Part shown: positions 52,447 to 60,783 of the stretch, in pieces
Position numbering within the stretch: position 1 is the first letter of the stretch
Layout of the letters: each line of letters starts with the position of its first letter
From: Gemmatimonadota bacterium
GTDB taxonomy: Bacteria > Latescibacterota > UBA2968 > GCA-2709665
NCBI GenBank assembly: GCA_028873695.1
Contig: JAPPNU010000008.1
Location: 91,527-155,526 of the forward strand
Length of the DNA stretch: 64,000 nucleotides
Reading direction: 5' to 3'
The notes under the pieces: model-generated
What the model was told of the DNA's origin: nothing
Databases searched by the model: none
The model's input: the letters and a program-made list of their open reading frames with translations, nothing else
Program-made: the position numbers and the translations under genes

Positions 52447-53421
52447 ATGAAACGAGTTTTCAAGGTTCTCCCTCTGGTTCTAATCACCCACCTGCTTAAC
52501 GGAAACGAACCTGCCCTGGCGCAGCCCGGCGTGAGCTGACGCCGTCCCGTACTCCCGGGCGGGAGAATGCTGCAGGGAAGTCTGATTACCAAGGACCTTC
52601 TGGTTCTGAGCGCGAATTACGAATACGAGTACCTGGGCGATGCGATGTACGGTACCGGGCCGATCCCCAACATCAACCAGGAAGTGACCAGCATGTCAAC
52701 GGTGTCGGTCTTCGCGAGTTACGGGGTCACGGAATGGTTCGGCGCCGCCGTCGTGCTTCCGTTTCGTTCCATAACCAACGACAAGATTCTGCTGCCGGGT
52801 CAGTACGACAACCAGTATCAGGGCGGCAAGTATATCCGGCACGCCGCCGGTCTCGGCGACGTCGTGCTGATGTTGAATTTTGCGCCGCCTCTGCCGGAAG
52901 CGCTACCCGGGCTGCTTTTTTCAGCAGGTGTCAAACTCGCGAACGGGTCGACCCACGCGGTCGATGAGTACGGCAATCGGTTCGCGGACCTGCTGCAGGT
53001 GGGATCCGGAAGCATGGACCCCATTTTCTCCGTCAGTCTGTCGCGGGCGTTCGACAACCTGTTTTTCTCAGGAATGCTATTCACACGCATTATTTCCCGC
53101 GAGAATGTCTACGGGTACAAATACGGGAACGAGTTTCAGGGCATCTTTTCCATGGACTACATGCACGGGGACATGATTATTGCGGGCTTGAGCCTGAACC
53201 ACGTTTACACGGCCCGCGATTATTTCCAATATGGAAAGATCGCCCGAAAACGCGGCGGTACCTGGATGTATCTTGCGCCGAAGCTGGGCGTACGGGCAAT
53301 GGAGAATCTGAGTCTGGAAGCCAGGCTGCCGCTTCCCGTGTACCAGAACGTGAACGAAAGTCAGCTGACCTCCGATTACCAGCTCCACGTTGGCGCCACG
53401 TATCACTTTTTCGCCCGGTAG
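52447..53421 (+). pseudogene. Outer-membrane beta-barrel protein gene with an in-frame TGA
   Basis: ATG 52447 (GAGGAG upstream) encodes a signal peptide MKRVFKVLPLVLITHLLNG and AQPGVS, then TGA at 52537-52539; the same frame continues without other stops to 53421. The rest (about 290 aa) reads as a beta-barrel with alternating strands (LLVLSANYEYEYLGDAMYG, VSVFASYGVTEWFGAAVVL, YQLHVGATYHFFAR end with aromatic Phe). Nonsense mutation, base error, or recoding (for example selenocysteine) could explain it; an ATG at 52567 would give a shortened product without the signal. Gene follows a TlpA-like gene. Confidence 0.6.
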
Positions 53422-53471
53422 CAACGGGAACGGCTTCGTCGCGTGATGTCGTCAAATTGCGGGAGGCAGAC

Positions 53472-54203
53472 GTGGCACCGGGTGAAACCGAAAAGATGTG
53501 GGCCGAACTTGCGCCGTTCTACGACGTCATGTATCAATGGAAGGACTATCGGGCGGAGTCGGAGCGGATCCATCAGTTGATCCGGACGCATCTCAGGTCT
53601 ACGGGCAATGCCCTGCTTGACGTCGCGTGCGGGACCGGGGGGCATGCCGGGTTTCTTCGGGAGCACTTCGATGTAACAGGCGTCGATCTGAATCGGGAAA
53701 TGTTGAAGGTCGCCCGCAGAAAAATAGCCGGTGTCAGGTTTTTGTCCGGAGACATGACGTCCTTCAATCTCAACCGTCGCTTTGACGCGGTCATCTGTCT
53801 GTTCAGTTCGATTGCCTACGCCAGAACGTACCGGAACCTGAAACGGGCGATCGCCTGTTTTGAAAGACATCTGAAACCCGGCGGCATTCTGATTATCGAG
53901 CCTTTTTTCACGAAAGAGACGTTCGTTGCAGGTTCGATCCACGGAGGCACGCTTGAAGGTGAAGGTGTAAAGATCTCCAGGCACAACGTGAGTCGACGCC
54001 GCGGAAACCTGGCCGTCCTCGATTTCCATTTTCTCCTTTCAACGAAAAAAGGCGTTCGGTATTTCCGCGACACCCACGAGTTGGCCTTGTTCGACAGGGA
54101 AAGGTTACTCGACACGTTGGCGCACGCGGGTCTCCGGCCGAGATACGACGAAAACGGTCTGATGCCGGATCGGGGGCTGTACGTCTCTCTCAAGCCCGTT
54201 TGA
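53472..54203 (+). CDS. Class I SAM-dependent methyltransferase
   Basis: 243 aa. Motif I LLDVACGTGGHAG, then VTGVDLNREMLKVARRK, GDMTSFNLNRRFDAVICLFSSIAY and GGILIIEPFF as motifs II-III. GTG 53472 follows GGGAGG at 53461-53466 with a good spacer; a TTG five codons earlier is possible. Substrate unknown; such proteins often modify small molecules. Overlaps neither neighbour. Confidence 0.82.
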   Translation: MAPGETEKMWAELAPFYDVMYQWKDYRAESERIHQLIRTHLRSTGNALLDVACGTGGHAGFLREHFDVTGVDLNREMLKVARRKIAGVRFLSGDMTSFNLNRRFDAVICLFSSIAYARTYRNLKRAIACFERHLKPGGILIIEPFFTKETFVAGSIHGGTLEGEGVKISRHNVSRRRGNLAVLDFHFLLSTKKGVRYFRDTHELALFDRERLLDTLAHAGLRPRYDENGLMPDRGLYVSLKPV

Positions 54204-54242
54204 ACCGGCGGAACCGGCGATGATCGTCCCGGGCCGCCGGTT
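54203..54242 (+). terminator. Possible hairpin after the methyltransferase gene
   Basis: AACCGGCGG (54203-54211) and CCGCCGGTT (54234-54242) form a perfect 9-bp stem with a long loop and no T-tract. The rest of the 261-bp gap to 54464 contains the promoter below and no gene. Confidence 0.3.
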
Positions 54243-54326
54243 GACGTCGATCGATGCGCCCACGCGATGGTCCTGCGCTGACCCGCAGGCCCGCCCGCCC
54301 CGTTCGTCCCCGCACTGTTTCCTCCT

Positions 54327-54354
54327 TTGAAATCCCGCGTCCTTTCCGTATTAT
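54327..54354 (+). promoter_or_regulatory. Sigma-70 promoter heading the C1/amine cluster
   Basis: TTGAAA (54327-54332), 16-nt spacer, TATTAT (54349-54354). Transcription would start near 54361, about 104 nt before the glutamate-synthase-like gene. All downstream genes to 63873 run on this strand. Confidence 0.6.
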
Positions 54355-54464
54355 CTGGCAAAATCCCATCCATAACGAATACGAATCACAGGAACGCCTG
54401 CGAGTCGGAGCGTCGCCCGGGGTGAACGCACCAACGCTGTGTCTGAAGCCAGGAGCAATACCGT

Positions 54465-55829
54465 ATGGATCCACGTATGGACAATGGCAATGCAGGGACC
54501 GATCGGAACCCGCAGGTTCTGGGCAGGAATTTCATGTTTCCGCCTCATGTGATCGACGATATACACATCAAGGCGAATCTGGGTCGGTACCGCATGCGCG
54601 GCATGGCGCTCTTCAAGAAGATCCCCTCATGGGACGACCTGACGTTTCTGCCGGGCACGCTCACCCGGTTCGTCATCGAGGGGTACCGTGAAAAATGCGA
54701 GACAAGGACGGTCCTCGGGCCCATGGCCGAACGGCCCCTGGCGCTGGATATTCCCATATACATTACGGGAATGAGCTTCGGGGCTTTGTCTTACGAGGCG
54801 AAGGTGGCTCTGGCCAGAGGCGCCACGATGGCGGGCACGGCGACCTGTTCGGGAGAGGGTGGCATGCTGCCCGACGAACGCCGGTATTCGGAGAAGTGGC
54901 TGTACCAGTGCATTCAGTCCCGATACGGATTCAATCCGCACCACATGCGACTTGCCGACGGTGTCGAGTTTTTTATCGGCCAGGGATGCAAGGTGGGCCT
55001 CGGCGGGCACCTGATGGGCCAGAAGGTGACCGATCAGGTTGCCGAAATGCGTTCGTTGCCGGCCGGGATCGACCAGCGATCGCCGGCCAGGCACCCGGAC
55101 TGGCTGGGTCCCGACGATCTGGCGTTGAAGATCGAGGAGATCCGCGAGGCGACCGACTGGCAGATACCCATCCAGCTTAAGCTCGGCGCGGCGCGGGTCT
55201 ACGACGACGTGAGGATGGCGGCCAAGACCGGGCCCGACAGCATCTATATGGACGGAATGGAGGGGTCTACGGGCGCGGGCCCCCACCTGGCCACCGAGGA
55301 GACGGGCGTGCCCGGCATCGCGGCCATCCGGCAGGCCAGAAAGGCGCTGGACGACGTGGGGAAGACCGGGGAGATTACGCTCGTCTATGCGGGAGGGATA
55401 CGCAACGGAGCCGACGTTGCCAAGGCGCTCGCCCTTGGGGCCGACGCGGTAGCCATCGGCACCGCGGCGATGGTGGCGCTGAATTGCAACAGGGATATCC
55501 CCGAGGCGGATTACGAGGGAACGGTCGGCGTACCGGCGGGTTCCTGCTATCATTGCCACACCGGGCTGTGTCCGGTGGGCGTGGCCACCCAGGATCCGGT
55601 GCTTCGCAGCCGGCTGGACCCGGACGAGGCGGCCGAACGGGTGTATAATTTCCTGCATACCCTGGCCATCGAATGCCAGATGTTCGCCAGGGCCTGCGGC
55701 AAGACCGACGTCCATTCTCTGGAGCCGGAGGACCTTGCCGCGCTGACCATGGAAGCATCCGCCATGGCGGAGGTGCCGCTTGCGGGCACCCGCTATACGG
55801 TAGGGCATCCGGAGATGAACAGGTACTGA
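54465..55829 (+). CDS. FMN-binding glutamate synthase-like protein (MgsC/GlxD type)
   Basis: 454 aa, the size of the stand-alone FMN/3Fe-4S synthase subunit (GltB central domain; also N-methylglutamate synthase subunit C). Visible: YITGMSFGALSYEAKVAL, TCSGEGGM, IQLKLGAARVYDDVR, DGMEGSTGAGPHLA, VYAGGIRNGADVAKALALGAD and the 3Fe-4S loop CYHCHTGLCPVG. In N-methylglutamate synthase it condenses methylamine with glutamate. Its partner subunits (amidotransferase, GXGXG) are not in the window, so which amine it uses is inferred from context. ATG 54465. Confidence 0.85.
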   Translation: MDPRMDNGNAGTDRNPQVLGRNFMFPPHVIDDIHIKANLGRYRMRGMALFKKIPSWDDLTFLPGTLTRFVIEGYREKCETRTVLGPMAERPLALDIPIYITGMSFGALSYEAKVALARGATMAGTATCSGEGGMLPDERRYSEKWLYQCIQSRYGFNPHHMRLADGVEFFIGQGCKVGLGGHLMGQKVTDQVAEMRSLPAGIDQRSPARHPDWLGPDDLALKIEEIREATDWQIPIQLKLGAARVYDDVRMAAKTGPDSIYMDGMEGSTGAGPHLATEETGVPGIAAIRQARKALDDVGKTGEITLVYAGGIRNGADVAKALALGADAVAIGTAAMVALNCNRDIPEADYEGTVGVPAGSCYHCHTGLCPVGVATQDPVLRSRLDPDEAAERVYNFLHTLAIECQMFARACGKTDVHSLEPEDLAALTMEASAMAEVPLAGTRYTVGHPEMNRY

Positions 55830-55874
55830 AAAAAAGAAGAAGGAAGAAGTAAGAAGGAAGAAGGAAGAAGGAAG
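55828..55874. repeat. Low-complexity purine tract, GAAGGAA tandem units
   Basis: An almost pure A/G run of about 47 bp made of repeated AAGAAGG/GAAGGA units, with a lone T at 55850, starting inside the stop codon of the preceding gene. It could be a slippage-prone simple repeat; no function seen. The gap continues to 55945 without a gene. Confidence 0.8.
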
Positions 55875-55945
55875 CGAACCCCGCCGCACGGCCACCGGCC
55901 CTGCGCCCACTGTTATGTGACGGCAGACTGAATCGGGAGAATCCG

Positions 55946-56362
55946 ATGGACGAAGCGAAAGGCGTGAACGATTACCTGAAGTCCGCGGGGCTCGACTCGG
56001 ACCGCGAGAAGGAAATCGGACAGCACATCGGATATCGGTACGATGTGAACCTGCCGCCGGACTATACCCTCCTGACGCCGTTCCTGAAGCGGTACATCGA
56101 AGCGATGGGGTGGCGCGATCTTAACTGGCTGGAAGACGTGCACATGGGATACGAAGATGGAAAGCCCGCCGTATTCGACCGGAATATCAACGGCTGGGTG
56201 CTGGTGCCGGAAGATATGGCGCTGCCCGACAACCAGCAGGAGCGCGACATGATCGCGCGCGAACTGCTCGTCAAATTCCAGATGTCCGAAAAGCATCCCG
56301 TCCTGGAACTTGGCGACGCATATGGAATAAGGCTCGAAGGCGACGGCGAGGCCCGCGGGTAG
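55946..56362 (+). CDS. Small unknown protein of the amine cluster
   Basis: 138 aa, soluble, acidic, no known domain. Features: N-terminal helix VNDYLKSAGLDSDREKEIG and a middle YIEAMGWRDLNWLEDVHMG. CGGGAGA precedes ATG 55946. It sits between the glutamate-synthase-like and acyl-CoA-dehydrogenase-like genes, and tight co-orientation suggests a cluster subunit or accessory protein. Function not inferable from sequence. Confidence 0.65.
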   Translation: MDEAKGVNDYLKSAGLDSDREKEIGQHIGYRYDVNLPPDYTLLTPFLKRYIEAMGWRDLNWLEDVHMGYEDGKPAVFDRNINGWVLVPEDMALPDNQQERDMIARELLVKFQMSEKHPVLELGDAYGIRLEGDGEARG

Positions 56363-56411
56363 CGCATGGTCGAGTCGCATTATCGGCATCCTGAAAAAGC
56401 CGGGAGGCGTA

Positions 56412-57806
56412 ATGAGCAAATCGAAGATGTGGGGCCCTGAGGCTTTCTGGGGTCTGGGCTACGACTGGGATCCCCAGTGGGTATTGACGCGCGATCAGGA
56501 AGCGCTGCAGGAGAAGCTGATCGACCTTTGCCGGACGACGCTGCGGGATAACGCGGTAGAGAGCGATCGCGAACTCGTGTTTCCGCGGAAGAACTTCGAG
56601 GCGCTGGCTTCGCTGGGGCTGCTGGGACTGAACGTACCGCGGGCGTGGGGAGGGCTGGGCGAAGACCACACGTGTACGGCGATGGTGGTTGAGACGATCG
56701 CGCGCTACGGGTGCGCCAGTACGGCGATGTGTTATACCATGCACGTCGGGGCCGTGGCCGCCGCCCTGTTCCGGGCGCACGACAATGCGACGCTTCAGGA
56801 CCTGATGAAACGCCTCGACAGAGACGTGCTGGTGGGAACGCTGTCCTATTCGGACCCCGAGACGGGTTCTCACTTCTGGTATCCGATATCATCGGGTGCG
56901 GAGCGGGTGGATGGCGGCTGGAAGGTGCGCAAGAAGGCGTCTTGGACGACGTCCGCCGGATTTGCCGACTGGTACATCGTGCAGACGACGAGTCCGGACT
57001 TCGGCGGCGATTACTCGAATCTGTCCTGTTTTCTCGTCATGGCCGACGAGGTGAAGGCGGAGCCGTCCCTTTGGGACGGCCTGGGTCTGCGCGGGAATCA
57101 GTCCGGCACGCTGGAGGTGGACAACGTCACGATGCCGGAGAGCAGGCTGGTGGGTCCCGTGGGCGACGGGGCGAATTCCAACGACGAGACGGTGGATCCG
57201 TTCTTCCTGTTGTGCTCATCGGCCTGCTGGAACGGAATTTCACTGGGTATGATCGATATCGCCAGGCGGCACACCACCGCCAGGCGGCACGCGGACGTGG
57301 GCATGCGCGTTGCTGACTATCCGACCATCCAGGATTACGTGGGCGAGGCCGTGATCGATACGAACACCTCGCGGTCCTTCGTCTACCTGATGGCCCGTGC
57401 GATGGACGACGTTACGAATCAGTGTGACTGGTCGATCCACGAGGACCTCTCCCGTATGCCAAGGGCGGACGTGCTGCACTGGATGTGGCAGGTGAAGTTC
57501 ACGGCGGCGAAAAACGTGGCGAACGTCTCCGACAAGATGCTGCACGCCTGTGGCGGGACGGGTTACAAGCCCGACCTGGGGATCGAACGGTATCTGCGCG
57601 ACGGCAAGGCCGGTTGGGTGATGGGCCCCACGAATGAGGTCCTGCGCCAGTTTGTGGGCAAGAGCGTGCTGCTTGGGTTCGACTCGCTGGATTACTGGAA
57701 CCAGTCCGTAAACGAGCGGCTGTTGAGGAACGAACTCAAGAAAATGGATGGCGAGAGCAAGAAGGAACTCGCCCGTGAGCTTCTGGCCGAAACCGACGAG
57801 GGGTGA
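56412..57806 (+). CDS. Acyl-CoA dehydrogenase-fold flavoprotein
   Basis: 464 aa. Acyl-CoA dehydrogenase/flavin monooxygenase (group D) fold: helical N-domain with GLLGLNVPRAWGGLG, the beta domain around YSDPETGSHFW and SAGFADWYIVQTT, helical C-domain, and the closing GPTNEVLRQFVG where dehydrogenases carry the catalytic-base region. Proteins of this fold are either acyl-CoA dehydrogenases or FMNH2-dependent monooxygenases; a flavin reductase gene at 60241 favours the second in part. GGGAGGCG precedes ATG 56412. Stop overlaps the next start (TGATG). Confidence 0.82.
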   Translation: MSKSKMWGPEAFWGLGYDWDPQWVLTRDQEALQEKLIDLCRTTLRDNAVESDRELVFPRKNFEALASLGLLGLNVPRAWGGLGEDHTCTAMVVETIARYGCASTAMCYTMHVGAVAAALFRAHDNATLQDLMKRLDRDVLVGTLSYSDPETGSHFWYPISSGAERVDGGWKVRKKASWTTSAGFADWYIVQTTSPDFGGDYSNLSCFLVMADEVKAEPSLWDGLGLRGNQSGTLEVDNVTMPESRLVGPVGDGANSNDETVDPFFLLCSSACWNGISLGMIDIARRHTTARRHADVGMRVADYPTIQDYVGEAVIDTNTSRSFVYLMARAMDDVTNQCDWSIHEDLSRMPRADVLHWMWQVKFTAAKNVANVSDKMLHACGGTGYKPDLGIERYLRDGKAGWVMGPTNEVLRQFVGKSVLLGFDSLDYWNQSVNERLLRNELKKMDGESKKELARELLAETDEG

Positions 57807-60139
57807 TGCCTGAAGACGTCCAAATGGCCGGTACGGGACTGCTGAGGTGGACGCCGGGCAGGGAGCGTTACAGGGTGCCGGGCGGTGGGGCGATCGCCGT
57901 GGGTCTGGCGCAGGGCGACCGGCTGGCGGTCGTCGACGTGGAAGGGCGCCAGCGCTGCGAACTGGGCGTATTCGGTCCGGACGGTGCCGCCGATCCCTCC
58001 AGGCTGGGGCTCCGGGCCGACGGTGAGATGGAGGGGTTCGCGGACGCGCTCAGGCGCGGGGACGAAAGCGCGAAGGCGGCCGACTCGGCCCTGCGGCGCA
58101 GGGGCGTCGACCTGGCGGGCGCACGGGCGGTGCAGGTCTTCGGCGGAGAGACGGAAGCCGGCGCCGAAGCGCTGTTCGATGCACAGCGGGACGCCGTCTG
58201 CGTGATTGCGGCGCCCGGCGGACCGATGCGGGTGGATGCCCAGGATCCTCCCACGGACCTGGAGGTCGAGGTCAGGCGCTCCCATGCGGAAACGGCGGAA
58301 CGGCCCCCGCTGCCTGCGCCATTGGGTGACATGCGCCTGGATCTCGAGGTCGAGAGGGCGTCGGCCATCGCCTACGAGGTAAAGGCCGGAGAGTTCATCC
58401 AGGTGATCGACGTCGCCGGCCGCCAGTGTTCCGATTTTCTGGCGTTCGACGCCAGGCAGTTGCAGCACGGCGTTGAGCGGGGTCTGGATGCGACCACGAC
58501 GAGGACCCTTATGGGCTCGGCCTATCCCGGTCCGGGCCTTTTCTCGAAATTTTACGACCAGGAGATGCAGCCGCTGGTCGAGGTCGTTCGGGATACGGTA
58601 GGTCGGCACGATACGTTTGCGCTTGCGTGCACCGCGAAATATTACGAGGATATGGGCTATCCGGGTCACGTCAACTGTACGGACAACTTCAACGCGGCGC
58701 TGGACCCGTACACGATTCAGCCGCGGCGCGGCTGGCCCGCGGTAAATTTCTTTTACAATACGAGAATCGACCAGGATAATGTCCTCATCATGGATGAGCC
58801 CTGGTCTCGTCCGGGGGACCACGTCCTGCTGAAAGCCATAACGGACCTGGTCTGTCTGTCGTCCGCGTGCCCGGACGATATCGATCCGGCCAACGGCTGG
58901 GATCCGACGGAGATTCAGGTCCGCGTCTACCCTGAACGGTGCCGGTTTTCCAGAGGGATCGCACACCGGATGACGGCAGAAGCCGAGCCCAGGATGACGA
59001 GGGAGACGGCCTTTCACCCGCGCACGTCCTCCCTGACTCGCCATTTCGAGGAATACCGCGGGTTCTGGCTGCCTGCGTGCTTTACCGGCAAAGGCGCCGT
59101 CGAGGAATACTTCGTCTGCCGCGAGGCTGCGGCTGTAATGGACCTGTCCGCGCTTCGCAAGTTCGAGGTCCTGGGGCCGGACGCCGAGGCTCTGCTGCAG
59201 CACACGCTGACGCGAGACGTCCGGAGGCTTGCGCCGGGGCAGGTGACGTATTCCGCCATGTGTTACGAAACAGGCGGTATGCTGGACGACGGCACGCTGT
59301 TCCGGCTGGGCTCCGAGAATTTCCGTTGGATCTGCGGCGATGATTACGGGGGTACGTGGCTGCGCGAGCAGGCGAAGCGCCTCGGTATGCGGGTTTGGGT
59401 CAGAGACTCAACCGATCAGCTCCACAATCTTGCCGTTCAGGGACCCGGAAGCCGGGATATCCTTCGCGCCGTCATCTGGACGCCCCCTTCCCGCCCGTCC
59501 CTGGCCGAATTGGGCTGGTTCCGATTCACGGTGGGTCGAATCGGCGATGTAGACGGGCCGGCTGTCGTCGTCTCGCGAACGGGCTACACGGGCGAACTGG
59601 GCTACGAGGTATGGTGCCACCCCAACGATGCCCCGGCGGTCTGGGATGCCATATGGGAAGCGGGACAGGGGTATGGCCTGACACCCCTGGGGCTGGAAGC
59701 CCTGGACATGCTGCGAATCGAGGCCGGTCTGGTTTTCGCGGGCTGTGAGTTTGACGATCAGACGGACCCGTTTGAAGCGGGGATTGGCTTCACGGTTCCG
59801 CTCAGGCGCAAGAAAGACGATTTTGTCGGCAAAGAGGCTCTGGTCCGAAGGCAGTCGCATCCACAACGCGTGCTGGTCGGTCTGGAGGTATCCGGGAATG
59901 AACCGGCCGCCGCCGGCGACGACGTCTACGACGGGCGGGGCCGCGTGGGTGTGATTACCAGCGGTACCCGTTCACCCGTCCTGGGCAGGAATATCGCGCT
60001 TTGCCGTATCGCGACGGGGTACTCCGCGATCGGCGTGGAGGTCGAGGTGGGAAGGCTGGACGGCCATCAGAAGCGCATTCCCGCGCGGGTCGTGCGGTTT
60101 CCGTTTTACGATCCCGACAAAACGCGGCCTCGTTCCTGA
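57806..60139 (+). CDS. DUF1989-aminomethyltransferase (GcvT) fusion protein
   Basis: 777 aa. N-terminal region 1-160 is a degenerate copy of DUF1989 (RYRVPGGGAIAVGLAQGDRL, VDVEGRQRCELGVFG), then a full DUF1989 domain (about 180-385, YEVKAGEFIQVIDVAGRQCS, SSACPDDIDPANGWDPTEI), then a GcvT-type folate domain (about 400-770, FHPRTSSLTRHFEEYRGFW, SRTGYTGELGYEVW, GLEALDMLRIEAGLVFAG, KEALVRRQ). GcvT-fold members move methyl or methylene groups from amines or sulfonium compounds onto tetrahydrofolate. ATG 57806 overlaps the previous stop. The substrate is unknown. Confidence 0.87.
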   Translation: MPEDVQMAGTGLLRWTPGRERYRVPGGGAIAVGLAQGDRLAVVDVEGRQRCELGVFGPDGAADPSRLGLRADGEMEGFADALRRGDESAKAADSALRRRGVDLAGARAVQVFGGETEAGAEALFDAQRDAVCVIAAPGGPMRVDAQDPPTDLEVEVRRSHAETAERPPLPAPLGDMRLDLEVERASAIAYEVKAGEFIQVIDVAGRQCSDFLAFDARQLQHGVERGLDATTTRTLMGSAYPGPGLFSKFYDQEMQPLVEVVRDTVGRHDTFALACTAKYYEDMGYPGHVNCTDNFNAALDPYTIQPRRGWPAVNFFYNTRIDQDNVLIMDEPWSRPGDHVLLKAITDLVCLSSACPDDIDPANGWDPTEIQVRVYPERCRFSRGIAHRMTAEAEPRMTRETAFHPRTSSLTRHFEEYRGFWLPACFTGKGAVEEYFVCREAAAVMDLSALRKFEVLGPDAEALLQHTLTRDVRRLAPGQVTYSAMCYETGGMLDDGTLFRLGSENFRWICGDDYGGTWLREQAKRLGMRVWVRDSTDQLHNLAVQGPGSRDILRAVIWTPPSRPSLAELGWFRFTVGRIGDVDGPAVVVSRTGYTGELGYEVWCHPNDAPAVWDAIWEAGQGYGLTPLGLEALDMLRIEAGLVFAGCEFDDQTDPFEAGIGFTVPLRRKKDDFVGKEALVRRQSHPQRVLVGLEVSGNEPAAAGDDVYDGRGRVGVITSGTRSPVLGRNIALCRIATGYSAIGVEVEVGRLDGHQKRIPARVVRFPFYDPDKTRPRS

Positions 60140-60240
60140 CAATAGGGTAAGCCAGGCAATGCTTTTCCCGCCGACGCCGTGTTCACGATGGCGCCCTGCA
60201 GTTTCGCGGCGGACGGCGCTCTCATTGTGAGGGTATTGGA

Positions 60241-60732
60241 ATGGCCTTCGACCCGATGGAGCAACGTCGGATTATGGGTTGTTTTGCAACCGGCGTAACC
60301 GTTGTCACCACGGTCGCAGGCGGCCTGTACCGGGGAATGACGGCCAATGCCGTGACCTCGCTTTCGCTCGATCCCCCGCTGGTCATGGTGTCCGTTGACA
60401 AAGGGGCGCAGATGCACGCCCATCTGACGGAAAGCCGGCATTTCGCATTGAATATCCTGAGCGAGGATCAGGAAGCGATTTCAACGCAGTTTGCCAGACC
60501 GGGTCCCAAGGACTTTTCGAACGTGCACACAACGACGTTCCGGACGGGTGCGCCCGTCCTCACGGACGCTTTGGGCTACGTGGAATGTCTGGTGGCCGAC
60601 GTGCTGCGGGCCGGCGATCACGATATTTTCGTCGGTGAGATTGTAGCGGGCGATGCCGGATCAGGTCGTCCGCTCCTGTTTTACCAGGGAAAGTACCGCC
60701 GGATGTCGGACGGGACGCATTCTCAGGTCTGA
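60241..60732 (+). CDS. Flavin reductase family protein
   Basis: 163 aa, FMN/FAD-binding split-barrel reductase supplying reduced flavin to a monooxygenase. Landmarks: RRIMGCFATGVTVVTTVAGG, GMTANAVTSLSLDPPLVMVSVDKGAQMHAHL, FALNILSEDQEAIS, and GRPLLFYQGKYRRM. GAGGG lies before ATG 60241. The nearest candidate partner is the acyl-CoA-dehydrogenase-fold protein at 56412. Confidence 0.9.
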   Translation: MAFDPMEQRRIMGCFATGVTVVTTVAGGLYRGMTANAVTSLSLDPPLVMVSVDKGAQMHAHLTESRHFALNILSEDQEAISTQFARPGPKDFSNVHTTTFRTGAPVLTDALGYVECLVADVLRAGDHDIFVGEIVAGDAGSGRPLLFYQGKYRRMSDGTHSQV

Positions 60733-60783
60733 TGAAAACCTTTCGCGGGCGTCGCATGCTTCAGGTTCAATCGGAGGGTAGAA

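Noticed and set aside
53925..53945. tRNA-like GGTTCGATCC arm
   Set aside because: Lies within the methyltransferase coding frame and no acceptor or anticodon stem surrounds it. No complete tRNA seen in the window.
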